In this document: positions 21,948 through 33,921 of the stretch, in pieces
Position numbering within the stretch: position 1 is the first letter of the stretch
How the letters are laid out: each line of letters starts with the position of its first letter
DNA from: Ganoderma boninense
Taxonomy: Eukaryota; Basidiomycota; Agaricomycetes; Polyporales; Polyporaceae
Length of the DNA: 64,000 nt
Direction of reading: 5' to 3'
Assembly (NCBI GenBank): GCA_002900995.3
Contig: CM035310.1
Span: 2,034,138 to 2,098,137, forward strand
The notes under the pieces: model-generated
What the model was told of the DNA's origin: nothing
Databases searched by the model: none
Seen by the model: only the letters and a program-made list of their open reading frames with translations
Position numbers and translations under genes: made by a program

Positions 21948-23329
21948 ACTGTCGAATAAAAATGGAAAGTTTGAAGGAGGGAAATGCGTCGGACTCGGAG
22001 GATGGAAGTCGAAGTGGCTGGATTCCCCGCCTCACATTGCGAGGCTTTATATGCTGTAGAGGACGTCGCACACCTGACGCCCGAGTCTATGTATTTCACT
22101 GCCCGACTGGGACCTACGGTGGTGGAATGACCAAAAGGCTATCCACGAACAAGGACGGCTACTGTTAGAAGTGGGTGAGTATCACGGTATTAACAAATTC
22201 GGACCTAAACGCACCGCACCTAGAAGTCTCCGGAGACATCACGACTCGATAGTTACTATTCGAAGTGCCAGCGGTTAAGTCGTGAAGTCTGTTGCTCCAC
22301 TTTCCGATCGAGGGAATGGGCGGAAAGAAGGGCTAAGCGATGATTGCGGCGACATTGCCATCCGAATGTCCAATACGTCAGGACCACATGGACGGTGGCC
22401 CCGGTGCTTGTACAACCCTCTAAAAATTCAAAATGTATTGAAGTATTCGACCACCGCCAGCGACAGCGAAAACCGAATCGCAGACTCACCCAAGTTACTC
22501 CGTTCCGCCTCCGAAATAACTTGATCATCTGAGAGGGTTCCTGGGGGTGGGGGAGTAGCGAGCGCGCACCTAACATTGATGCCTGGATACATGGTGATTC
22601 TTCTGCCTGCCTTGGATTGTGGAGGAATCATGCACATACATGGGCGCACGGCGACGCAGAATTTTCAACATTAGCGCCGGCATTCGCGTCAAAGGCTGCT
22701 CCATCGGTGCGACGGCGGGGTTGAGGCAACAGTGGCGCAGATAACTACCTTCAAATACTCTTAGATGTGTTTGGGCGCAGAACAGAATCATGAGAGCTGC
22801 TGTTGGACGAGAAGGTGGAGGAAGCCCTTCAAAGCTGGAAAGTCGGTGCGGAGCGCCCGGGCATGCACATGCACCGCCTCAGCACTGGGCGAAGGTCCGT
22901 TCAAAGGTCAATAGAGCCCCGTATGCGCCGTGCGTGTTTGGAGAGGATGCCCTCCACAAATCCAATATCTTCATCAGACTCATTGGAACAAGCGTCGAGT
23001 TGGCCACGACTGAATTCACCACCGTCCATCCTCTGAGTCGGAGTCTGTCTCGACCCGGGCCGTCATGCATGACCGCCGCAGCGGCGCGTCCCCAAACTCG
23101 ATGATGCACACTTATAGCTCCGCCCACACCTTACCTCAGAAACCGGTCACTGTCGGTGTGGTCGGCGAAGCGCCCCTCCAGTCGTCTTCCAACAGATCGT
23201 CTGAAAACCAGGCCTTCTTCGGGATGCCACGACTTGAGCGCAAAGTGGTTCGGTGACCAGGATTCCACCCGAAAAAACGACGCTCGCGAATCAGTGAAAC
23301 GTGCGTGCGTGGAACTAATGTGGACGTTT
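21948..23329. other. Intergenic, E to F
   Basis: About 1.4 kb. It holds the E promoter at the left. No other feature is supported, although plus-strand frames at 22790-23104 and 23065-23256 are open without motifs. Confidence 0.45.
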
Positions 23330-23790
23330 TCAATCCCCCCGGACCACCACCGAACGCCACACCAGCAAGAATCTTGGGGTATCCGTGTACGTTGACGTCA
23401 ATTTCGACGGCCCGTCCTGCAGCTGGAACATGCGGGACGCGATCGGAGAGCTGCTGCTCGCCGTGGGCGTCGCAATTGCACAGCCGGGCCTTCGCACCCT
23501 ACCTGAGTACTCGTGCCAACAACGGTGGTCTCGGCTATGTGCATGTCCGTGAAGCCTATGACGGTTGTGCCTGTGGACGTCATATCAGACATTTCAAACG
23601 CGAAGAAAGACTGGATTGAGGGCAAGATTAACGCACCGGCTCTCAGTAAAGTAGCTGGGGCGGTGAATTGTGACGCCGACAGGAAGAGGCCAAGTCGTGT
23701 GGCCCATGCTATCAATGATACCGATGGGGTCCGCCGTGAGGGGAATGTCATCATCCACAAGGTCGCTCGGGACGAACAGGGATACGATGG
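23330..23790 (-). pseudogene. LVEGSTD-F: decayed copy
   Basis: Remnant of a subfamily III member. The exon 2 part at about 23660-23790 reads AIVSLFVPSDLVDDDIPLTA and DPIGIIDSMGHTTW. The exon 3 start near 23520-23560 reads TVIGFTDMHIAE, where LVEGSTD would be. A frame shift follows. In the next frame CAIATPTASSSSPIASR then LQDGPSKL matches gene L's CAIATPTASGAAPIASC, but the second Cys is Arg here. Neither a signal-peptide exon nor a GPI tail can be found, and a stop occurs at 23330. It lies between intact copies E and G in the same orientation. Confidence 0.75.
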
Positions 23791-24098
23791 CATGACAACT
23801 CCCCATTTTTTTCTAGACATAATCTAGTCAGCGAATTCCGCGAGTGGTACACTGATACGCGAAATTTCAGTGCCGGGGCCTATGGGAATGAAGGTCAGAG
23901 AGGCGATTTCCGAAAATAACCATGGCTTGTGGCGGATTGAGAAGCAGTTAAGTTAACGAAAAAGTCAAAGTCCCATCCATTGGAGGAGCAACATCGAAAT
24001 CGGAACAGCCCGCTGCACGACGACATCGAACACGACTCTACCCTCCGATGAAAGCCACCCGAGCCAATGCACAGGCCTACACCTCGTCCACAGGCTCA
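23791..24098. other. Short intergenic, F to G
   Basis: About 300 bases with no recognisable gene. It probably includes the lost 5' end of F and the 3' flank of G. Confidence 0.4.
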
Positions 24099-24796
24099 TC
24101 ACATGCGCACCAGCATCATGCCCGCCGTGCCCAGGATAGCCAACGCAGAGACTCCGACGCCGCCCAGGCTCATCCGCAGGTTCCCCGCGCTGTTCGGCTG
24201 CGACTTGCCACTCCCCGCGGTGGTCGGCTGCGACTTGTCGTCGACGAGCTGCATGGGGACGGGACCCATGGTCACCGGCGGCAGGCCTTGAACGAGTGTT
24301 GTGGATCCATCCGAAAGCTCGGCCGTGCAAGCTGCGACCACAGTTCCATCGCTCGCGGTGGGGGCTGGATAACCACATTTCACGAGGCCGGCCGTCGCTC
24401 CAATGCCGCCGAAAACGTGGAGATCGGTCGAACCTTCGACCAGTGTGGCTGGGGCACGGGAGTCAGTTGTTAGAGGGGAGCTAGGAGGATGAGAGGCATA
24501 AGTTGATCGCACCAGAGGGCCCGCCAGCACTTCGGGTCGCAGTGAAGGTCCCGCTAGCGCTACCAAATCCGAGGCGCCAGGTGGTGTGGCCGCTGCCATC
24601 GGTGCCGATAGGCTCTGCTGCGTAAGGGATGCCGTTATCATCCGGGATGTAGAGGGATACTACGACGGCAAATGCATCTGTTTCTCAGTCAGCGATGGAT
24701 CGAGCAGCGATTGATGATAGTGAGTGGGAGAAGCGACTTACGAGGAACACAAAGTGCAGTCAACACAGCGTACGAAGCGAATGACTTGACGAACAT
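24099..24796 (-). CDS. LVEGSTD-G: small secreted GPI-type protein
   Basis: Subfamily III, intact. Exon 1 from 24796 encodes MFVKSFASYAVLTALCVP, a signal peptide. Exon 2 carries VVVSLYIPDDNG, PIGTDGSGHTTWRLGFG and SGTFTATRSAGGP. Exon 3 opens ATLVEGSTDLHVFGG and has KCGYPAPTASDG and AACTAELSDGS with the Cys pair. A short repeat of KSQP follows, then NSAGNLRMSLGG and a hydrophobic tail ending LVRM. It is very close to gene J on the opposite strand 31 kb away, including the leader before the start codon, so the two are a recent duplicate pair. In this copy the frame is unbroken. Confidence 0.83.
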
Positions 24797-27172
24797 TGTG
24801 GTAAAAGTAGTAGAACGTCGAAAAAGAAAGCGTAAGAAGAGAATATCGAAGAGGGCGCTGAGAAAAATGAAAGAAAAATGCACCCTCTGGGTGGTTGACA
24901 AAGTGAAGTGAGGACGCTCCATTGATGAGGTCCCAGATTTATAGGCAGCGAGTACGCGAGGAGGAACCAGTAACAGAACAGCGCAGCTGCACAGACGACC
25001 ATGTAGTCAAGGAGTTGACACAGCAAGCGCGACAATGTTTGTTTGCCGGCTTTTACATTCGTGGGCAAGATGGTGCCGAAGGACGAACAATGATGGTTTG
25101 ACTGCCAGGGACGCCTCGTCGGATATTGTCCTGCCTAATGAAGAGTAGTGAAAGAGGAAAGAGTCTGTGATCTCACAGATTATACATTACTTCCCGTATG
25201 CACATTCCAAGGACAACGATGGAGTTGAAACTTGAATAACATGTACGGTAAACCCATACCAGCGTATATGGGCGGGTTTTAAGAACAGCCACCATCATAT
25301 GGCGGGCACACACGGCCAGCGTACTGTTCACAGGAGAATATCCTGCGGCCAAACGCTGGACAGTGCACTGTGCAGGGTACTGAAAAGACGGTAGCGCTAG
25401 GTAGGCGCAAGATCGAGCTCGATCACAGTGAACCTATGTGCCTGGAGACGATGCACCGGGCGCAGGGTCAACAAAGCGGACGCGTACTGCCACAACATTG
25501 TCGCAGCAGGTATACACGCATCAAAAAGGCTGTATAATTCGCCGGCCACCGGGATACGCAACATTTCCTCCATGTCCTTGTCTGACGGAACGACACAGAC
25601 TCCGGTGTGCACTGTGCACAGACATGTGGCAGTGTATGTGGGCACAAGTACACAACACTCGATTCAGAAACCACCCACCGATTCCAATGAGGGTTCTATT
25701 GGCATGATCCAACGAATTGTAGGCCATGCTTCATGCCCTGACCGCAATGTTGTCTTGGAGGAGATTGAATGCTAACGACTTGTGCTCTTCCTAGCACAAG
25801 AACTATACTCAAACACAACGTTTCAACGAACCTGACGTGACGCGTGTTTAAAAGGCAGAGTTGGACAGATCGAACACACCTCTCGTAAACAAGACAAGCG
25901 CTAGACAGGGACCACAACGTACGAACAGTCAGCCCGCGAACAGGGAGCCTGATCGGTATCCAACTACCGGAGAGCATCATCATCACAACCAAGACCTATC
26001 ACGGACGAGACAATATCATGCTCACGGCTTGTATGAGAGGTCCTCCATCGTTTGAGAGCGAGAATCTGTCCGGAATGCTAAGCCCCGGTGATTAGAGAGC
26101 CCAAATAGAGCGGACCGACAGTTGCCCCCGAACGAGAGCGGACCGACTTCATCCGATACGACAGCTGGAGCGCGATATCACAATCCCCCCCATGGAAGTC
26201 TATGGCATTGTAGTGCATCGACTGAGTGCGCGTATGGGCATGTTATTGTTGAATGTTCACCACTAGACGAACTCACGTTATATGCCCACCGCCCCGCCAG
26301 ACCTTTCTCGTCAGAGGGAAGGAACCTTTCGTCTGAATGGCTGGCCGCTACATTCTGTTCTGGCCCAGGAAGCGAGCTTATGTGCCATATCTTTTGTATG
26401 GGTAGACAGGCTGCGCAGAGGCGAGTGTTCGCATCAGCTGAGGCGACGACATTATTGGCAGGGCCGACTAGGGGACAACATCCACTCACATTCCGGATAT
26501 CCTTCAGTGAAAGGTTGAGGAGATCGAAAGGCCCGGACGCCCTGCAACGTGGCAACAGTGGCTGGAGATGCTGCGTTGACAGTGGCGGCAGAAACCACAT
26601 TATGTTGATAACAGGGAGGTCGGAATGACTGGAACACAGCATGTAGCTCGTGGCTGTAACACGGCACGCCCGCGATGGCGTTGGGGTCACCGGTCAAGCT
26701 CAAGGCTGAGTCGAGGTCGCGTCCTCAGCACGGCTGATCCGCTCGGGCGCTCCGAGGCTGGTTGGCCCAACCGATGAACCTTGGATGAACCTCCCAACCC
26801 CTCCAGCTCTCCATGAACAAACCCTTGCTAATCCGTGGCAAAGACTTGAATACATGGCGGTTCAGAAGCCAAAGATCCGAAATGCAGATAAATTATAATT
26901 TGAATCGAGCGTACGAACGAACAAGTACATCATCATCGTCTAGTATTACAGGACGTCGTTCGGTGTACAACGGACGCGACGTGCACACGCGTCCCGAGAC
27001 GTACGTAGCTAAGCGACAACAGACGGGACAAATCACAGACGGAGGGGGGAAGGGATGTCCTACGGAGTTTTGATACTATACGAGGGGCAGCAACAAGAAA
27101 CTCACGACAATATCTAGCAGCCATATAGGAGACAGAGTACGAGAAATGACGACATGCAGCCGACGCAACGCT
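24797..27172. other. Intergenic, G to HMG gene
   Basis: 2.4 kb. The left 150 bases are the G promoter and leader. Overlapping frames at 26122-26628 (plus) and 26178-26690 (minus) are each about 170 codons long but are mirror shadows of one another and show no motif. A GTTTAAAAGG box near 25847 looks promoter-like with nothing recognisable after it. Confidence 0.4.
24873..24908 (-). promoter_or_regulatory. Leader motif shared by G, J and K
   Basis: On the minus strand ACTTCACTTTGTCAACCACC is followed by CAGAGGGTGCATTTTTC, 80-110 bases before the start of G. Gene K has almost the same text at about 58198-58240 and gene J a shorter version at 56051-56072. A 5' leader retained in three copies may act in transcription or translation, or may simply reflect recent duplication. 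Confidence 0.5.
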
Positions 27173-27928
27173 TCACTCGTCATCGTCGTCGCCGTCGCCG
27201 CTACCAGCACTGTCGGCCTTCTTGCCCTACGCGTTTGACGTCGTGAGCTAACAGCGACAAGACCACGCTCTAGAGGGTACGCACATCATACTCGTTCTTT
27301 TCTTGCTCAGCGCGCGCCTTGTCAGCCGCTGCTTGGTCGAGGTAAGGCTATGAGTTATACCATATTAGTACCAAATCCACACCAGCTGATGACTGCTCCC
27401 CCAGGAGCGCATATATCCACGGTTCAAGTTGGAGCACGTGAACCCGGTTTGTTTACAGGCCCCACGGCACCCAACGAGCAGAGGATACATGCGCGACGAG
27501 CAGCGAGGACGGGACACACCTTCTTCTCCTCCTCGTCCAGCTCCTTCCACTTAGCTCCGAGGAGCTTGCCGATTTCACCTGTTAGACGCGTGTCGTTAGC
27601 CTCCGTCACCGTCGCGACCAACGCAGACGACTAGAAGCTCACCGAAACCGGCGTCGGGGTTCTCAGCTTTGATCCTCTCGCGCCAGTCCTGGCTGAAGAA
27701 CATGTATGCGGACAGGGCGCGCTTAGGTGCCTTGGGGTCCTTCTTCCCCTTTGCCTTCGGCGCCTTCTCCGCCTTCTCAGCGGCCTTGCGCTGTGAGCAG
27801 AGAACCCGTCAGCACCGCCAAACACAAGCAAGAACCGCCACGAGGGCGGGTAGAGGCGTAGGGGGGCGTATGGGGATGTGTGGCGAGCATATACGGACCT
27901 TGGTGTGCTTGGTGGTCTCTTTGGGCAT
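27173..27928 (-). CDS. Nhp6-type HMG-box chromatin protein
   Basis: Five exons with clean GT-AG borders and one frame: 27899-27928, 27643-27790, 27520-27578, 27285-27347 and 27173-27226, giving 117 residues. The protein starts [14 protein letters not shown], has a Lys-rich arm ending [17 protein letters not shown], and continues through the HMG box ([56 protein letters not shown]). It closes with a Gly/Asp-rich acidic tail. This matches Nhp6 and other single-box HMGB proteins, which bend DNA without sequence specificity in the nucleus and assist FACT and transcription initiation. Many fungal Nhp6 proteins lack a long acidic tail, so the short one here (DGDDDDE) is a mild variation. Size and intron pattern are normal for Basidiomycota. 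Confidence 0.92.
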
Positions 27929-29082
27929 CTGCAACGTCACAAACATCGTCAGCGGCTCGTTCAACACGTCGCGGAACAAGGAGGAAGCGTGGCGACCCGG
28001 CGCACACAGTCGCGACGCGACCTTGGGGTACGCGTCTGGGCGCGACGCGCCGCCCCGCGCGGACAGCGCGTCGGCGACGCCGACAGCGAGCTCGCATCGA
28101 TCGCGCGGGGGCATCAGATAAGGGGGAAAGGGCCCCTATACACACCTCGAATTGGTTGAGGACGGGGGACGGGGCGGGTGGTGGATGTGGTGCTGGGCTT
28201 GGGCGGGGAAGAGTCGAGGGCAGCGCTAGGCGCAGGCGTATAGGCAGAGGAAAATGGCTGGTGCAGCTCGCTCAGGCTGGCTGGTGAGAGGGCTCTGCCT
28301 GGTGGGGGCGCAGGCTGCGCTGTGAGAATCAGAGTTAAACACCAAATGCTGCCCCATGCTTACCTAAGCCCCTGTGCTTGTCTACAGCCACACACGCTGA
28401 GCACCCGCACGAAGCCAGCGCTCCGTGACAGCAGGTCGCGTTGCGCAAGACTGTGACCCGCCAATCGCTCGCCGTGACGCACCGCCGCACGCCCACGCCC
28501 GGGCCCCGTCACTCGGTCTGCGTCTGCCATCGCTTCTCTGTTGCTCTCCCCGGTCCCCGAGCCCCTCCTTCCTCCACCGACTCCCTCTGGGCCTCTCCTC
28601 TCCCACCACACACCCCGAGGAGGCCACGGCCACGGCACTCACCAGGGGCAACCACCATCTGCACCCCACTGCTCTAGTGCCAGCACCGCGACGGACCTAC
28701 AAGGCTCAGCCCGAGGTGCCACCTGCAGCCGCTCAGCGGCACACGGCCCAAGCCCACGGCTAAGCCTCGGAGCGGCTCTTCGAAGCTAGGCTCATTCCTG
28801 GGCAAATCAGTCCCCAACAGGTCATCTGGTATCGATTTAGAGCGCGGGATTACAAGCCTGCACGCCGCAGTACTGATACAGGCCAATGGCGACACACTAC
28901 CGTACGCAACAGGACTAATACACATTATGCCGCGCGAGCATCTCCGGGGCAGCATTCTCGTTCTGGTTTGGGGCCGTGCGGCGAACAGCTTCGATGAGGG
29001 AAGACATAGAGGCATACTGATAGCACGGTACGTTGCGGGTCCGCGCGGGCGAGGGAAGACGCCCCCACCATCAGATTGTTGT
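27929..29082. other. HMG gene 5' region and otubain 3' flank
   Basis: 1.15 kb of GC-rich sequence. It must hold the HMG gene promoter and possibly a 5'-UTR intron. The longer open frames on both strands are products of high GC content and show no motif. Confidence 0.45.
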
Positions 29083-31196
29083 TCATACAAGCAGGGGCGG
29101 CAAAGGATCCGCGTCTCTCCGGTCCAGGATGTCGTAGTGGCCCGGTCTGATAAGGGGGAGGGGAAGCAGTCAGCAGGAGGGCCCATGGACCTGGCGAAAG
29201 CATCCCCGCGCACCTGTATAGAAGATTCACCGGCTCAATGACAGTGAATGGTGCGTTCTGGAATGGGACGAATGAAACTTGGCCATGCTGGTCGTGGCCA
29301 TCGAGGTACGCGACGTTCACGTTCACCTTGAGCGCGGTGGCGAGCGCATTCATTTGCACATGATCTGCGGTGGCATTAAACGATAAGTATGCTATTCATG
29401 TTCCCAGTCGCCAGAGTAATGCGTATGATGATTCAAATATCATTGCATGCAGGACAATAGACCGCAATCCCTGTTTCAAGTGAGGGCTATGGCGCGTGCA
29501 CTCTATCACCGCGACACTGCGCGATTTTAGAAGGAAGAGAAAAGGAGCATGTTCACGGTATATTCAACCAAAGAGGATGAGTGAGAACATATTCCTCCGC
29601 AGATCCATGAGCTCACAAGGCAGAGACGCGAGTGTATTCAGAAGCGTTTTAGGACGTAACTTCAGCCATTCACCCTGAACGCAATCAGTGGGATTGTGCG
29701 ACGCAGCCCACAAATGAGGCAGAGAGTTTGCACGTGCAGCACATGACATCATGCCACCATCCGAAATTTCTCTCGCGTTGGACAGCAACGGCCCTTCGCG
29801 ACCTGCGGAGGGCCACATGGAGGCAGCATGCCCCAGAAGCAGCATCCTCAAAGAGGGTTCGGATGCCACTGGCCTGAGAAAAGACGAGATGCACGGAGAC
29901 CGACCTGCTTCCTTTCCTACGGCCTCCACAAAGTTGTTGCAGAAGCCTTCTGGATCCATTTGCTCTCCAGTCTCAGGATGGAGGAGGAACGCGGCGTAAT
30001 CCGGGTTCGTCTTGATTTCGGCCGACGTCAGCAGGCGCAGGAACACGACGATAGAGTTGGAGACTGCCATAAGATGCGTAATCGTGAGCGCCCCCCGTGA
30101 CTGCGGCTGGACAGGTACCGAAAGTCGCGCTCACCTTCGGGGCTGTTGAATGCTTCGAGAAGGAGGTCTATCGTCAACAGACGGTTGTTCACCGGATTGA
30201 TGATCTGGTTGATCAGCCCGGCCAAGCAATCGTAGAAGTCTTCGAACACCAGCCGCTGGAAGCCCACGTTCTCGAGCTGCGGGACGGTCGCCTCGAGGAC
30301 GGACAGGGCGCTCGATGCGGCGAGCATGTTGTCAGATGAGTTGAGGATGTTCTCGACGTACGCGAACGCGAGCGCTGCGGAGCAAATGCCCATTTCAGCC
30401 TTCTCGTTCCCAGTGCTTCTCGTCCTCATGCGTGCTGCCGTACTTACCCCGATAAAAGCAGTCGCCTGGCCGCACGTACGAGTCAATATTAGCGTCGTGC
30501 CGCATGCATGCCACGCAAGATCGAGACGGGGCGATGTAAGAAAAGAACACGGACCGTCTCCGCGGGCACGGCGGACACCTATCCAGCCCTGGTTCATGAG
30601 CCAGTCGATCTGTTTCACGAAGAACTGAGACCCGTTCTCGTACTCCTCGCGGAGGACAAGCATAGGCGTAAGAGGCGCTATGAGGGGGCGGTCTGGCAGA
30701 GGAAGCCCATCGCCCGGGAAGGCCTATTCGGCACCGTCGTCAGCAGAACGCGCGTGGATGACGAAATGGACGCATATATGCACCTGCAGGTGATCGAAGA
30801 GGCCAGCCGGGGGGAGCTCCTCGACGGAGTCTTGCATAAGCCGTGTGGCGTGCCCCAGCCATGTCCGTCAGCGTGTGTGAACGCCATACATGTAGTCAAA
30901 GAGGGCACCTTGGGATGCGTCGGCCATGAGCACGTCGTTGTCGTCGTCGTGCGGAGGAAACTCGTCGACATCGGGGAGATCGGCGGTTCTTATCCTCGCT
31001 GCGGGAGAAGGCGAACGCGTCAATGCTGCAGTCCCGCGCCGCGCCGCCCGCCACACAGGCTCGGAGCCAAATTGCGGCGGAGAGTTGGCGACTTACGCGC
31101 TTCGGGCGATCGGGACGCCTGCTCCGGCTCGCCGCCGCTGCTTGCGGCCGGGACGTTGAGGTGGCGGCTCGTAGCGTCGCCGAAGGATGCGCTCAT
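29083..31196 (-). CDS. Otubain-like deubiquitinase (peptidase C65)
   Basis: Minus-strand gene with many introns. It starts at 31196 (MSASFGDATSRHLNVP); the first exon ends at a GTAAGT near 31095. A second exon carries DLPDVDEFPPHDDDND. An exon near 30560-30700 has LREEYENGSQFFVKQIDWLM and RARGDG. An 18-nt exon at 30448-30465 completes GDGDCFYR with the catalytic Cys. Then come ALAFAYVENILNSSDN, LTSAEIKTNPDYAAFLLHPE, DHVQMNALATALKVNVNVAY, LLYRPGHYDILD with the catalytic His, and the stop at 29083. These are the ordered OTU motifs of OTUB1-type enzymes, which cut Lys48-linked ubiquitin chains. Two exon borders around 30720-30900 are not resolved; an exon ending HLQ there and acceptor at about 30720 is the best fit. 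Confidence 0.88.
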
Positions 31197-32166
31197 CGCA
31201 CTCGTCGTCTGAGCGGAAGAGGAGAAAGAGTAGGCAGCACCCAGGCAGGGCGCGCATTATCCTATTATCATGTTATCCTATGGGCGCCGCGAGGGTGCCA
31301 AATATTGTGCTTCAGTGGCACACAAAGAAGTGGGGCGTGCACCGCCTCATTTGCGCGCTGCGGCTCGTGGTGCTAGAGCAGCCGGATTTTGCCGACGATG
31401 GTGTAGAGGACAAGTACTTCGGATGGAAGAGCGAGCAATCCATCCTGGGCTGCCTTGCGTCGCGCTCAGTCCTTCAGGCCCTCATTTCCGTCGTTCTCGC
31501 GTAGACTATGCGGAGGAGATGAGGTCACGGATATGAGCCGTTTGAGGATCGATTCCCTACGTTCTCGCGTTTTTCACATAGCATGTCAGTCTAAGACCTT
31601 GGTAGTTGACGGCGAGTAGCACCAGAAGATCGATATCAGAGAATTCCTAGAAAGTAAGTACGGGCCCAGGTCCCCCCGACCGTATATGCTTGCTAAGATC
31701 TCGAGTTTCCGAAATCCCCTGGGGTCGCACTCCCAAGATCTCGCCCCAATCAGCTTGACATGTCCAGGACGCAGATAAGTAGATCCAGAAGCGCCCACGA
31801 CTTCCTCGGCGCTTGTCAACGCAGAATGTACGCTCCGTACGTACGTGGGTCTGTCCTGACTGCTCAGCATCCTCTTTCTCTTTCTCCTCCTCATTCATTA
31901 TCCTCTCGGTGGTCTCCTGGGTAGAGTGATAACCTGGTCGTAGTCCTGGTGTACTAACGGTGTGTCGCTCCGGTGAGTTAACTGCTTTCATGACTCATTA
32001 GCCACACTGCTTGCACAATGATGAAGCGCTATGAAAGTCCATACGCATCCAGTCCACCTTTCGTTCAACTAACCCAAGCATTATAGGAGCGCAGTACGTA
32101 TACAGCCATTGCATGCCAGGTGGCTTCAGCTACCGTCTCTTACGACCTTATGCAAGATTCACAAGA
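31197..32166. other. Divergent promoter region, otubain and Deg1/Pus3
   Basis: 970 bases between two divergent starts. Both promoters must be here. I see no further gene; the plus-strand frame 31187-31504 begins within the otubain leader and has no motif. Confidence 0.45.
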
Positions 32167-33664
32167 ATGGAGCCCTACAAAAACTGGTCGCGCGAGGAGC
32201 TGATCGCCGCCTCCAGCACCTCGACCCCCACCACGACCATCCCCGGCCCCAGCAGCATCCTCAGGGCAAGCCGTTCGACTTCAATGCGTATCCAAAGCGC
32301 AAGATCGCGCTCAAGTTCACGTACAATGGGATCCACTACGGCGGGATGGAGTTCCAGCGCGACCCCGCGCTTCCAACTGTCGAAGGCGTCCTCTTTGACG
32401 CGCTTGTGCACACGAAGCTGGTCGACCGCGCAGGAGGGCTGGATGCTTGCGGGTGGCAACGCTGCGGGAGGACGGACAAGGGTGTGAGTGCGGGAGGACA
32501 GGTGGTGAGCCTTTGGGTACGGAGCAACTTGGGCGAGAAAACCGAAGCTGGAGCAGAGGCGGAGGAGACTCAAGCACCCAACTCCGAACCCACCGCGACT
32601 CCCCCATCTGACAGCACAGACGGCCCAGGGCTCGAAGGTGACTTCGGGCTGATGGGTGACTTCGACGACGAGCCCACGAACGGGTCGATGCCGACGCAGG
32701 CCGCGCCCCCGCGAGCCGCGCTCGAGTTCCCGTACGTCTTCGCGCTGAACCACATCCTACCCCCCACGATCCGCGTGCTCGCCTGGTCGCCCGTCGCGGA
32801 CGACTTCTCCGCGCGCTTCAGCTGCCGCTGGAGACACTACAAGTACTTCTTCTCCGCGGCGGGGCTCGATCTCGACGCGATGCGCGACGCGGCCGCGCGC
32901 ATGCTCGGCGAACACGACTTCCGCAACCTCTGCAAGGTCGACGCTAGCAAACAGCTCACCGTGTTCTCGCGCCGCATTCTGCACGCGTCGGTCGACCGCG
33001 CGGACGACGACGACGACGGGGATCTGTGCGTGTTCAACCTCCGCGGGAACGCGTTCCTGTACAACATGGTGCGCCACATCATGGCCATCCTCTTCCTCGT
33101 CGGCTCGGGGCTCGAGAAGCCCTCGATCATGAGCGCGCTGCTCAACGCCGACCCCGCGCGCCCCCTCCCCGCCTTCCGCGATGGCGAGGAACCACCTCCA
33201 CTCATCTCTGGCAAGCCCGATTACCAAATCGCCGATCCACTTCCTCTGATGCTGTGGGAATGCGGCTACGACGAGGGCGCACTCGACTGGCGCATCGACC
33301 GCTCGTCGAACAAGGGCGGAGACTCGGCGAAGAGCCCTCTGCGGGGCATGATCTGCGCGCACGAGCGCGCGACGATCACCGCCGCGCTCGACGCGCACTT
33401 CCTCAAGGCCGCGGAGGCGCACCACACGCCTCCCCAGCAGTACTTCCCCGTCGGGTCCCGGGCGTCGAGCCCCTCCCCGCGGGAGCGATGATGAGCGTGC
33501 CGCTGGGCGGGGGGATGGTGAAGCGCGCGGGGACGTACGTGCCGCTGCTGCAGAGGAAGCGGATGGCGACGCCCGAGGAGGTCAACGCGCGCTATCGGCT
33601 GGGCAGGGGCGCGAAGAAGCTGGAGCGCAAGGCGGCGGTGGCGGCGGACGACGCGGACGAGTGA
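32167..33664 (+). CDS. DEG1: tRNA pseudouridine synthase Deg1/Pus3, with two frame breaks
   Basis: TruA-family enzyme that makes pseudouridine at tRNA positions 38 and 39. The start at 32167 gives MEPYKNWSREELIA, typical of Deg1/Pus3. The expected continuation RLQHLDPHH lies one base out of phase, as if a base were missing near 32206-32212. The main frame then carries KRKIALKFTYNGIHYGGMEFQ, the catalytic motif CGRTDKGVSA with its Asp, FSARFSCRWRHYKYFF, and GNAFLYNMVRHIMA, all in order. Near 33440-33480 the phase must move again by one missing base to reach the conserved C-terminus VPLGGG, YVPLLQRKRM and VNARYRLGRGAKK. There is no plausible intron at either point. Because the gene is single copy and its sequence is otherwise well kept, consensus errors seem more likely than loss. 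Confidence 0.88.
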
Positions 33665-33921
33665 CGCTTTGCGCCTGCTCTCGGCACTCGGCACTCAGTA
33701 CTCAGGATCCACGATAATACTCATCATACCCTACGGACCCGGTACCCGACGCCGGACGGTGCACAGAGGATATCCAAGTGTATCACCAGGTATATAGACG
33801 TACATTGTGCATTACATTACTTACGCGCAGAGCAGACTATATTCTAAATTTCCGCCGCTCCCTGTCCATGTAGATCCGAGCTCCTCCAGCTGCTACCGTC
33901 GTCGTCTCGTGCACTCAAAGT

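Noticed and set aside
26122..26690. Two overlapping 170-codon frames on opposite strands
   Set aside because: They mirror each other, without motif or intron structure.
32188..32219. Possible 32-base intron that would mend the Deg1 N-terminal frame
   Set aside because: Too short for a fungal intron, and it would remove the conserved WSREELIA segment.
32757..33425. 222-codon minus-strand frame inside Deg1/Pus3
   Set aside because: Shadow frame in GC-rich coding DNA; the plus strand carries the catalytic motifs.
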